Source: an uncultured Eubacteriales bacterium
GTDB lineage: Bacteria > Bacillota_A > Clostridia > Lachnospirales > Lachnospiraceae
NCBI GenBank assembly: GCA_902803345.1
Contig: CADCPV010000376.1
Span: 1-6,516 of the forward strand
DNA: 6,516 nt
Direction: 5' to 3'
A program made the translations under genes and the position numbers. Positions 1 through 6,339 of the stretch are shown here, piece by piece. Each line of letters begins with the position of its first letter. Positions within the stretch are counted from its first letter, which is position 1. The notes under the pieces were generated by a model that did not search any database, had not been told where the DNA came from, and was given only the letters and a program-made list of their open reading frames with translations.

Positions 1-24
1 AGTTCCGAGATTCACATGTTGGAC

Positions 25-1542
25 TCACGAATCAGCCTGCTCTCCCGCTTTCTTCAGCTCGAACCAGAACACAACCCCATCCTCGACGTTGTAGACGCCG
101 TACTCATGGCCATGCGAATCCATGATGGCCTTGACAATCGCAAGGCCGATGCCGGAACCGCCGTAAGCGCGGGTGCGGGCCTTATCCACCTTGTGGAACT
201 TGATCCAGATCTTCGGGAGCTCCTCTTCGGGGATGTTCTCGCCGGTATTCTTTACGGAAATCCGGACATTCGGCCCCAGATCGTCGAGCCGGAAATCAAT
301 CCGGTACGGCTCCTCCAGGTGATTCATCGCGTTGCTGTAGTAATTGTTGACAACTTCTTCGATCCGGAAGGCGTCTCCAAGAACCATGCAGCTCTCCGGC
401 CCTTCCACCGAAACCTCAGCGTGGTGATCTTCCTGCATTTTCTTTGATCCGCGCACAAGAGAACGGATCATATCCATGATGTCGAAAGGCTCCATCGTCA
501 TCGTCTCGCCGCCGAATTCCAGCTGGTTCAGCGTCGTAAGCTTTTTCACCATGCGGTTCATTTTGTCCGCTTCGTCGCAGATGACATCACAGTAATAAGC
601 CGTCGATTCCGGGTCGTCCCCCGCGATGTCCCGAAGACCCTCCGCATAGCCCTGAATCAGCGCGATCGGAGTCTTCAGCTCATGTGAAACGTTGGAAATG
701 AAGTCCTTGCGCATTTCGTCGACTTCTTCCTTCTCACGGATGTCCTTCTGCAGCTTCTCATTCGCCATCTGAAGCTGCAGGAAAGCACGCTCCAGCTGCG
801 AACTCATCTCGTTCATATTATTGCCGAGAACGCCGATCTCATCGTGCTGGTCCCCGGTATAGCGCTTTGAAAAATCCAGCCGCGACATGCTTTTTGAGAT
901 TTCCGTCAGCTGCACCACAGGCTCCGTGATCCGCTCGGTCAGAATATTCACCATAAAGCCGGCGCCGATTAAAAGGATCAGCGACAGCCAGATAAAGGTG
1001 CGGCTGGAGAAGCGCGACGCAAGCATGATATTGTGAAGCGGCAGGGAAAGGATGAATTTCTTCATGTTCCCCTGGGGATCTTCCATATAGCCGAAGATCT
1101 CGAGGTATTCGTCGCCGGATCCCAGAACCACCCGCTGCAGGGTATAATTCTCCGCCTCCTGCAGGATGCGGACCGTCACCTCATCCGGGTTGTGATTCAG
1201 GAAATCCGCCTGGAGCCGCTCCATCAGAAAGTCCTGCTCGACCGGCGCGATCGTCCGCTGCATCATGAAAATCCATTCGCTCTGCCCCTGCAGCGCGAAA
1301 TTGATATTCCGAAGCCGCGCCTTCTGAACCGCGTCCGAAAGCTCCTCTTCCGTCGTCGCAGAACTCTGTACCATCCGGGACAGCTCGCTGTAGGTCTCCA
1401 CGAGGGCTTTCCGGTTTTCGCGGATATAGATCGAGTTCCAGAAGATCCGGTTCGTCACGAAGAAGGCCGCGATAATCAGCACGACCACGCTGATGAAAAT
1501 CAGGAAGACTCTTGCGCGAAGAGACAGGTAGCGCCGTTTCAT
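25..1542 (-). CDS. HAMP-domain sensor histidine kinase of an OmpR-type two-component system
   Basis: This is a 505-residue membrane sensor kinase that should autophosphorylate on histidine and pass the phosphate to the response regulator encoded just upstream. Visible parts in order: a basic N-terminus and first membrane helix (about 12-30), an extracytoplasmic sensor region of about 150 residues (31-182) that I do not recognise, a second membrane helix (about 183-201), a HAMP linker (about 202-255), the dimerisation and phosphoacceptor box SHELKTP with His287, an N box with N400 and N404, and a G2 box GGSGIGLAIV (461-470). The G1 box reads NTGENIP (432-438), so the usual Asp is Asn; related Firmicutes kinases share the NTG form, so this need not mean loss of activity. 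The start ATG overlaps the regulator's stop (ATGA, 1539-1542) and a GAGGTGG site lies about 10 nt upstream, so translation is probably coupled. The stimulus cannot be read from the sequence. Confidence 0.95.
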   Translation of the reverse strand: MKRRYLSLRARVFLIFISVVVLIIAAFFVTNRIFWNSIYIRENRKALVETYSELSRMVQSSATTEEELSDAVQKARLRNINFALQGQSEWIFMMQRTIAPVEQDFLMERLQADFLNHNPDEVTVRILQEAENYTLQRVVLGSGDEYLEIFGYMEDPQGNMKKFILSLPLHNIMLASRFSSRTFIWLSLILLIGAGFMVNILTERITEPVVQLTEISKSMSRLDFSKRYTGDQHDEIGVLGNNMNEMSSQLERAFLQLQMANEKLQKDIREKEEVDEMRKDFISNVSHELKTPIALIQGYAEGLRDIAGDDPESTAYYCDVICDEADKMNRMVKKLTTLNQLEFGGETMTMEPFDIMDMIRSLVRGSKKMQEDHHAEVSVEGPESCMVLGDAFRIEEVVNNYYSNAMNHLEEPYRIDFRLDDLGPNVRISVKNTGENIPEEELPKIWIKFHKVDKARTRAYGGSGIGLAIVKAIMDSHGHEYGVYNVEDGVVFWFELKKAGEQADS

Positions 1543-2222
1543 GCCGGATCTTCCACCTCAAATTTGTATCCGATGCCCCAGACTGTGTGAATGTAATTCT
1601 CCCGCGTCCCCATTTTGCTGCGAAGCTTTTTGACATGGGTATCGATGGTCCGGGCATCACCGAAATAGTCGTAATTCCAGACATTGTTGAGAATCTTCTC
1701 GCGGGAAAGCGCAATGCCCGAATTCTCGATAAAATAAGTCAGAAGTTCGAATTCCTTGAAGGAAAGTTCCACCGGTTCGCCGTCGATTTTCACGGTATGC
1801 GCTTTTTTGTCGACAACAATCGCACCGGCCGTGAGGATGTCCTCTTCCTCTTGGGCGCTCCGCCTCAGAAGCGCGTTCACGCGGGCAACGAGAACCTTCG
1901 GGGAGAAGGGCTTTACAATATACTCGTCCACGCCCAGCTTGAAGCCCCGAAGCTCGTCTGCTTCCTCGCCTTTTGCGGTCAGCATCATAACCGGGACTTT
2001 GCTGTAGCGTCGGATCTCCTCCAGCACACCGTAGCCGTCCAGCTTCGGCATCATCACATCCAGAATCACCAGCGCAATCTCTTTATCGTCGAAAAACTTT
2101 TTCAGCGCCTGCTCTCCGTCCGCGGCTTCAATGACCTTATAGCCTTCCCGGCTCAGAAAATCATTGACAAGCTTCCGCATGCGGTCCTCGTCATCGACCA
2201 TCAGAATCTTCAGATTATCCAT
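1539..2222 (-). CDS. OmpR/PhoB-family response regulator transcription factor
   Basis: This 227-residue DNA-binding response regulator is the cognate partner of the overlapping histidine kinase. The receiver domain (about 4-117) has the acidic pocket D10/D11/E12, phosphoacceptor D55 in VILDVMMP, the switch residue T82 and the conserved lysine K104 in YIVKPF. A winged-helix DNA-binding domain of OmpR type follows (about 129-223), with the typical LSFKEFELL segment, the recognition region RTIDTHVKKLRSKM and the C-terminal wing WGIGYKF. Length is normal for the family. The ATG at 2222 is preceded by GAGGTG about 7-8 nt away, which supports this start. The gene begins 46 bp after typA, and its stop overlaps the kinase start by 4 bp. 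The regulon is unknown, and the family is too broad to name a specific pathway such as PhoP or VanR. Confidence 0.96.
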   Translation of the reverse strand: MDNLKILMVDDEDRMRKLVNDFLSREGYKVIEAADGEQALKKFFDDKEIALVILDVMMPKLDGYGVLEEIRRYSKVPVMMLTAKGEEADELRGFKLGVDEYIVKPFSPKVLVARVNALLRRSAQEEEDILTAGAIVVDKKAHTVKIDGEPVELSFKEFELLTYFIENSGIALSREKILNNVWNYDYFGDARTIDTHVKKLRSKMGTRENYIHTVWGIGYKFEVEDPA

Positions 2223-2237
2223 CGTTTTTCACCTCAT

Positions 2238-2256
2238 CCGCCATCTGTTCCGGCGG
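2238..2256 (-). other. Small inverted repeat in the typA-response regulator gap
   Basis: On the minus-strand transcript a 5-bp GC-only stem CCGCC/GGCGG (2252-2256 with 2238-2242) closes a 9-nt loop, in the 46-nt gap between the typA stop and the regulator start. The regulator's GAGGTG ribosome binding site begins only a few bases after the stem. No run of T follows, so it is not an intrinsic terminator. It may be an RNA processing or stability element that sets the regulator/kinase level relative to the upstream genes, or it may be chance. Confidence 0.3.
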
Positions 2257-2268
2257 TTTTCCCCTGTG

Positions 2269-4104
2269 TTACTGCGCGTTCTTTTTGTTGAAGGCGGCAC
2301 GCTTTCTCAATGTCGGATCCAGGATTTTCTTCCGGATCCTAAGGTGCTTCGGCGTGACCTCCAAAAGTTCATCCGTATCAATAAAGTCCATGCACTGCTC
2401 GAGGCTCATGACTTTCGGCGTGACAAGCCTAAGCGCGTCGTCCGAACCGGAAGCCCGTGTATTCGTGAGCTTCTTGGTCTTGCAGACATTGACTTCCACG
2501 TCCTCCGAATGCCCGGTCTGCCCGATCACTTCGCCTGCGTAAACCTGCTCGCCGGGACCGATGAAGAGAACTCCCCGCTCCTGGGCGTTGAACAGGCCGT
2601 AGGTGATCGATTCGCCGGTCTCGAAGGCGATGATCGAGCCCTGTTTGCGGTAGCTGATGTCGCCCTTGTAGAGATCATAGCCGTCGAAAATCGTATTCAT
2701 GATGCCGTTGCCCTTGGTATCGGTCATGAAATCGCCGCGGTAGCCGATCAGTCCTCTCGAAGGGATCTGGAACTCGAGCCTTGTATAGCCGCCCTGGCCG
2801 GTGCCCATGCCCAGAAGTTCGCCCTTCCGCTGCGCAAGCTTCTGGATTACCGCACCCGAAAACTCTTCCGGAACGTCAATTAAAACCTGTTCCATCGGCT
2901 CAAGTTTCCGGCCGCGTTCATCAAGTTTTGTAATGACCTCGGGCTTACTGACCGCAAATTCGTAGCCTTCGCGGCGCATGTTCTCGATCAGGACCGACAG
3001 ATGCAGCTCGCCCCGTCCGGAAACCTTGAAGCAGTCCGTCGAATCCGTCTCTTCCACCCGGAGCGACACATCGGTATTGAGTTCCCGGAAAAGCCGGTCC
3101 CGAAGGTGTCTTGAGGTGATGTATTTGCCTTCCCGTCCCGCAAGCGGCGAGTCATTGACAATGAAGTCCATTGAAATCGTCGGCTCGGAAATCTTCTGGA
3201 AAGGAATCGGCTCTGTATCAAGCGGCGAACAGATCGTATCGCCGATTGCGACATCCGAAATGCCGGAAATTGCGACAATATCGCCGAATTTCGCTTCGCG
3301 GCATTCCACCCGCGAGAGGCCGTCAAACTGATAGAGCTTGCTGATCTTGATCCGCTCTTTTTTCGCGGAATCATGCGCATTTACGAGAATGCATTCCTGG
3401 TTCACGGAAAGCGTCCCGTCCTCGATTTTGCCGATGCCGATCCGGCCGACGTACTCGTTGTAGTCGATCGTCGAAATCAGTACCTTCATCGGTTCTTCCG
3501 GGTCGCCCTCCGGCGCCGGGATGGTTTCAATAATCGTTTCAAACAGCGGTACCAGATTCTCCTGCGGATCCGTAAGGTTCCGCACTGCAAAACCGCCTTT
3601 TGCCGAAGCAAAGACGAACGGCGCCTCCAGCTGTTTATCATTCGCATCAAGGTCCATCAGGAGTTCCAGAACCTCGTCGATGACTTCCTCGGGCCGCGCC
3701 TCCGGACGGTCGATCTTGTTGATGCAGACGACGACCGAAAGGTCCAGCTCCAGTGCTTTTCTGAGCACGAACTTGGTCTGCGGCATCGCGCCTTCAAATG
3801 CGTCGACAACAAGGACAACGCCGTCCACCATCTTAAGGACGCGTTCGACTTCGCCGCCGAAATCCGCGTGTCCGGGGGTGTCGACGATGTTGATTTTCAC
3901 CCCTTTATAAAAAACTGCCGTATTCTTGCTTAAAATGGTGATCCCGCGCTCCCGCTCGATATCGTTCGAGTCCATGACGCGCTCCACCACTTCCTGGTTT
4001 TCACGGAATACGCCGCTCTGCCTGAGAAGCCCGTCGACCAGCGTGGTTTTTCCGTGGTCGACGTGTGCGATGATTGCGACGTTTCTGACATCCTCCCGTC
4101 TCAT
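2269..4104 (-). CDS. typA: TypA/BipA ribosome-associated translational GTPase
   Basis: This 611-residue protein is a full-length member of the TypA/BipA family, an EF-G-like GTPase that binds the ribosome and supports ribosome assembly and growth under stress, notably cold. The GTPase motifs are intact: G1 AHVDHGKT (13-20), G2 RERGITI (51-57), G3 DTPGH (75-79), G4 NKID (129-132) and G5 SAK (167-169). The central beta-barrel and EF-G-like domains follow, and the C-terminal half has family-typical stretches such as SRGLIGYRGDFMTDTKG and the lysine/arginine-rich tail. The N-terminus MRREDVRNVAIIAHVDHGK aligns by eye with known TypA starts, and no other in-frame start codon exists nearby. A GGAGGAGG site lies 15 nt upstream, an unusually long spacing. 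The yigZ stop is only 4 bp before the ATG, so reinitiation by ribosomes finishing yigZ is likely to contribute. Confidence 0.98.
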   Translation of the reverse strand: MRREDVRNVAIIAHVDHGKTTLVDGLLRQSGVFRENQEVVERVMDSNDIERERGITILSKNTAVFYKGVKINIVDTPGHADFGGEVERVLKMVDGVVLVVDAFEGAMPQTKFVLRKALELDLSVVVCINKIDRPEARPEEVIDEVLELLMDLDANDKQLEAPFVFASAKGGFAVRNLTDPQENLVPLFETIIETIPAPEGDPEEPMKVLISTIDYNEYVGRIGIGKIEDGTLSVNQECILVNAHDSAKKERIKISKLYQFDGLSRVECREAKFGDIVAISGISDVAIGDTICSPLDTEPIPFQKISEPTISMDFIVNDSPLAGREGKYITSRHLRDRLFRELNTDVSLRVEETDSTDCFKVSGRGELHLSVLIENMRREGYEFAVSKPEVITKLDERGRKLEPMEQVLIDVPEEFSGAVIQKLAQRKGELLGMGTGQGGYTRLEFQIPSRGLIGYRGDFMTDTKGNGIMNTIFDGYDLYKGDISYRKQGSIIAFETGESITYGLFNAQERGVLFIGPGEQVYAGEVIGQTGHSEDVEVNVCKTKKLTNTRASGSDDALRLVTPKVMSLEQCMDFIDTDELLEVTPKHLRIRKKILDPTLRKRAAFNKKNAQ

Positions 4105-4108
4105 ATGA

Positions 4109-4774
4109 TTACTGTTTTTCCTCCTCCATATAGACAGTCTTTCCGCCGATTTCTGCGAAAAGACGCTGTTCTCCTCTGATGATTTCCGCTTTTCCGGCGG
4201 AAAGTTCTGTAATTTTCTTGATGATCCGTTCCGTTTCCTCTGCCGGTACCGGAAGTTCCATCTGCACCCGGTCCGTGTACAGGATTTCTCCGGGCGTCAG
4301 GCCTTCGGACTCCGCAAGATAACGAATTTTCCCGAACAGCGTATAGTCCGAACGGATTGTCAGGATATCTGCCGGCATGAAATCCGCGATTACCGCATGG
4401 GAAAGACCGTCTTTTGCGGATTTCGAATACGACCGCACGAGCCCGCCGGTTCCGAGAAGCGTTCCGCCGAAATACCGCGTCACGACAATCAGGGTATCCG
4501 TCAGTCCGGATCCCTCGATCAGAGCGAGGATCGGGTGCCCCGCAGTGCCGGAGGGTTCGCCGTCATCCGAGCTCTTTTTCGTTTCGCCCTTTTTTCCGAG
4601 CACATAAGCATAGCAGTGATGGCGCGCGTCATAGTGCTTCTTCCGGATCTCCTGGAGCACCGCCTGCACTTCCTCTTCGCTTGTCACATGCCGGACATCG
4701 GAAAGGAAACGCGACTTTTTTTCTTCATATTCACCCGCGCCGGCGCGGTAGACCGTCCTGTAAACCTGTTCCAT
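4109..4774 (-). CDS. yigZ: YigZ/YvyE family (IMPACT, UPF0029) protein
   Basis: This 221-residue cytosolic protein belongs to the YigZ family, bacterial relatives of eukaryotic IMPACT. The N-terminal UPF0029 domain (about 15-125) carries the hallmark DDGEPSGTAG (70-79) and VTRYFGGTLLGTGGLVRSYS (98-117). The C-terminal part (about 138-195) matches the DUF1949 region in position and style, a small ferredoxin-like domain. The biochemical role of the family is not firmly established; structure and the IMPACT link suggest RNA or ribosome-related work, which fits its place directly before typA. Length is normal. The upstream sequence has only a weak AAGAAGAA-like purine stretch, too far from the ATG to be a good Shine-Dalgarno site. 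Because the sortase stop is only 5 bp away, translation is probably coupled to the sortase. Confidence 0.95.
   Translation of the reverse strand: MEQVYRTVYRAGAGEYEEKKSRFLSDVRHVTSEEEVQAVLQEIRKKHYDARHHCYAYVLGKKGETKKSSDDGEPSGTAGHPILALIEGSGLTDTLIVVTRYFGGTLLGTGGLVRSYSKSAKDGLSHAVIADFMPADILTIRSDYTLFGKIRYLAESEGLTPGEILYTDRVQMELPVPAEETERIIKKITELSAGKAEIIRGEQRLFAEIGGKTVYMEEEKQ
4120..4127 (-). promoter_or_regulatory. typA ribosome binding site with long spacer, inside the yigZ 3' end
   Basis: On the minus strand GGAGGAGG sits inside the last codons of yigZ (its EEEKQ tail), with 15 nt between it and the typA ATG at 4104. The usual spacing is 5-9 nt. No start codon in the correct frame lies closer to it. 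The arrangement fits coupling between yigZ termination and typA initiation. Confidence 0.6.
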
Positions 4775-4779
4775 ACGCT

Positions 4780-5664
4780 TTAATCAATTCTTCTTGACAG
4801 CACCACAAAACGACCTGTCGGCGTGTGATAGCTGCAGGTTGACAGGATCAGGATCTGTTCGCCGTACTCCGGCGTCACGCCGAAATCATACAGGGACTGT
4901 TCCTTCGAATTGGACACGAGCTCATCGAATTCGGATTCGGTCAGGGATCCGCCATAAGCATAAAAACGGAAGCCGGAATAGTAGACGATCGTTTTCAGCA
5001 CGGCAAAGATTTCATAGGTGCGGCGCTCGGTCAGCGTTTCGTAGGTGAATGTCCGGTGTGAAAGGCCGAACTCCTCATCATCGTAGTAATTCAGCGTCCC
5101 GAAAAAGAGTCCGCTTGACATGTTGTGGCCGTAAATGTAGAAGCAGTCGTCATCACTTGATGCGCCGGGCCCGACAAAGGGCGTCCCGCCCCTGGAATCC
5201 ACACCGTAAATTGTGCGCCGCGAATAGAACTCCGGATCATCCGGCTTGTACATGACCGGGTAATCAATCAGTGTCCCCTCCATGTACAGCCAGCCATCGT
5301 AATCGGGGTTGATATCGTGGAACACGGCATACTGCGAGACGAAATCCGAGCCTTCGCCGCCGGAGCCGTTTTCTGTCCCGTCGCCTTTCACAGCCCCGGA
5401 ACCCTGGCCGGTCCCGCCGGGCAGCGTGGCTGCTTCCTCTTCGCTCTCATTCGCATTCTCCCGGGCTCTTTCGGCAGAGGCCGAAGACGCGATTTCCTTC
5501 AGGTCGTCGATGACACCCTGCTCCTCGCTTGCATTACGATAGTAGTTAATGATCATCATCATGGACACGCCGAAGACGATCAGGCAGACCCCCAGAAGCA
5601 GAGAAATGATAATCCTTAAGGTCCTTTTTTTATTAGCATTTTTGGTCTCGTTTGTCTTGTCCAT
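4780..5664 (-). CDS. srtB: Class B sortase, membrane-anchored transpeptidase
   Basis: This 294-residue protein (from the ATG at 5664) is a sortase, a cysteine transpeptidase that cleaves surface proteins at a C-terminal sorting signal and joins them to peptidoglycan outside the cell. It has a basic cytosolic N-terminus, one membrane helix (about 17-39), an unusually long Glu/Ala then Gly/Ser-rich linker (about 43-108), and a class B catalytic domain starting near NPDYDGWLYMEGTLIDYPV. The catalytic triad is visible: H180 in YGHNM, C277 in LSTCSY and R285 in GRFVV. An in-frame ATG at 5721 would add 19 residues but lies between the -10 box and the expected transcription start; the chosen ATG has AAAGGGG just upstream (about 3 nt spacing, rather close) and gives a normal signal-anchor start. 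No substrate gene with a sorting motif is in the window, so specificity is unknown. It is the first gene of the apparent operon. Confidence 0.93.
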   Translation of the reverse strand: MDKTNETKNANKKRTLRIIISLLLGVCLIVFGVSMMMIINYYRNASEEQGVIDDLKEIASSASAERARENANESEEEAATLPGGTGQGSGAVKGDGTENGSGGEGSDFVSQYAVFHDINPDYDGWLYMEGTLIDYPVMYKPDDPEFYSRRTIYGVDSRGGTPFVGPGASSDDDCFYIYGHNMSSGLFFGTLNYYDDEEFGLSHRTFTYETLTERRTYEIFAVLKTIVYYSGFRFYAYGGSLTESEFDELVSNSKEQSLYDFGVTPEYGEQILILSTCSYHTPTGRFVVLSRRID

Positions 5665-5723
5665 TTTCCCCTTTCGCACGGTACAGGCATTCTGTTCCGT
5701 GACTGCACAGAAAATCAGCATAT

Positions 5724-5752
5724 ATTATACTAAAAAAAAGCCCGTTCGTCAA
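5724..5752 (-). promoter_or_regulatory. Sigma-A type promoter for the sortase operon
   Basis: Read on the minus strand, the -35 box TTGACG (5747-5752, five of six consensus bases) is followed by a 17-bp spacer and a perfect -10 box TATAAT (5724-5729). The spacer contains a run of eight T. Transcription should start near 5717, giving a leader of about 53 nt before the sortase ATG at 5664. A TTTTTCG tract lies 6 bp upstream of the -35 box and could act as an UP-like element. This is prediction from sequence only. Confidence 0.8.
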
Positions 5753-5823
5753 TCCATGCGAAAAAGTGTTCGAAGTCCCTTCTCCGCTTACAGGGATTGT
5801 ACAAAGAGCCCAGTCAGATCAAA

Positions 5824-5835
5824 TTTTTCGAAAAA
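5824..5835. promoter_or_regulatory. A/T-tract palindrome upstream of the yegP-like promoter
   Basis: TTTTTCGAAAAA is a perfect 12-bp palindrome, 14 bp upstream of the -35 box at 5850 and inside the divergent intergenic region. It may be an A-tract UP element or bend, or an operator for a dimeric regulator. A related CGAAAAA tract lies at 5759-5765 near the other promoter. In AT-rich promoter DNA such palindromes also arise by chance. Confidence 0.3.
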
Positions 5836-5849
5836 AGCAAAATGCAATA

Positions 5850-5878
5850 TTGACAATGAATGAAAATAACAATATACT
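5850..5878 (+). promoter_or_regulatory. Strong sigma-A type promoter for the YegP-like gene
   Basis: A perfect -35 box TTGACA (5850-5855), a 17-bp AT-rich spacer and the -10 box TATACT (5873-5878, five of six consensus bases) point to a strong housekeeping promoter. The expected transcription start near 5885 leaves a short leader of about 23 nt before the ATG at 5908. It is divergent from the sortase promoter, with about 97 bp between the two -35 boxes. Confidence 0.85.
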
Positions 5879-5895
5879 AAAGCTAATCTAGATCT

Positions 5896-5900
5896 GGAGG
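5896..5900 (+). promoter_or_regulatory. Strong ribosome binding site of the YegP-like gene
   Basis: GGAGG followed by 7 nt and then ATG at 5908 is close to an ideal Shine-Dalgarno arrangement and fixes the start of the YegP-like protein. Together with the near-consensus promoter it predicts high expression. Confidence 0.85.
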
Positions 5901-5907
5901 TAATCCC

Positions 5908-6288
5908 ATGGGAAAATATGTTATTAAGCAGACCAAGTCCGGTGCTTTCCGCTTCAATCTGAAAGCCGGCAACGGTGAGATTATCGGTACTTCCGAAACC
6001 TACACTGCCCTGAAGACCTGCGAGAACGGTATTGCGAGCGTCACCAAGAATGCACCTGCGGCCGCCATCGAAGACCAGACCGTCGAAGGTTTCGAGAAGG
6101 AAAAACACCCGAAGTTCGAGATCTACCTCGACAAAGCCGGTGAATTCCGCTTCCGCCTGAAAGCCTCGAACGGCGAAATCATCCTTGCCAGCGAGGGCTA
6201 CAAGTCCAAAGCCGGCTGCAAGAACGGCATCGAGAGCGTCAAGAAAAACGCCGGCTCCGAAACCGTCAACCTCACCGAAGAAGCCTGA
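5908..6288 (+). CDS. YegP-like protein with two tandem DUF1508 repeats
   Basis: This 126-residue small soluble protein is built of two copies of the DUF1508 (YegP) motif. Copy 1 is about residues 3-50, with SGAFRFNLKAGNGEIIGTSE and a C-terminal CENGIASVTKNA. Copy 2 is about 68-116, with AGEFRFRLKASNGEIILASE and CKNGIESVKKNA. A charged linker (51-67) joins them. No signal peptide or membrane segment is visible. E. coli YegP has a similar two-copy layout at about 110 residues. The family has no firmly assigned biochemical function, so none is given here. Codons are strongly biased (TTC, CGC, AAC, GAA, CTG, ATC preferred), and promoter and ribosome binding site are near consensus, so the protein is probably abundant. 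It is transcribed divergently from the sortase operon and may share control DNA with it. Confidence 0.93.
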   Translation: MGKYVIKQTKSGAFRFNLKAGNGEIIGTSETYTALKTCENGIASVTKNAPAAAIEDQTVEGFEKEKHPKFEIYLDKAGEFRFRLKASNGEIILASEGYKSKAGCKNGIESVKKNAGSETVNLTEEA

Positions 6289-6294
6289 CGCCCT

Positions 6295-6319
6295 TCCCGG
6301 ACGCGGCCTCCCGGACGCG
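6295..6319 (+). repeat. Tandem direct repeat TCCCGGACGCG
   Basis: TCCCGGACGCG occurs at 6295-6305 and again at 6309-6319, a 14-bp period with a 3-bp spacer. A third, degenerate copy of its core, CCCGGACAC, lies at 6351-6359. The repeats begin 6 bp after the YegP-like stop codon. Confidence 0.75.
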
Positions 6320-6339
6320 ACCCTGACGCAGGGGCCGCG
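6302..6339 (+). repeat. GC-rich inverted repeat just after the YegP-like gene
   Basis: CGCGGCCTC (6302-6310) can pair with GGGGCCGCG (6331-6339), nine pairs with one G-T. The loop contains a competing small hairpin CCCT/AGGG (6321-6324 and 6330-6333). No T run follows, so it is not a classic intrinsic terminator, but it may protect the mRNA 3' end or block exonucleases. Confidence 0.5.

Noticed and set aside
1..24. Possible start of another gene or a terminator after the histidine kinase
   Set aside because: Only 24 bp are available; the single ATG on the minus strand is followed at once by TGA, and no hairpin with a T run is seen.
2164..3933. Several plus-strand open frames opposite typA and the response regulator
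   Set aside because: They are shadows of strongly conserved minus-strand genes and show no family resemblance or ribosome binding sites.
5665..5721. N-terminal 19-residue extension of the sortase
   Set aside because: Its ATG lies between the -10 box and the predicted transcription start, and the added residues do not look like part of a signal anchor.
5753..5849. CRISPR, tRNA or att-type sites in the divergent spacer
   Set aside because: No repeated units with spacers, no cloverleaf pattern and no integrase nearby; the region looks like promoter DNA only.
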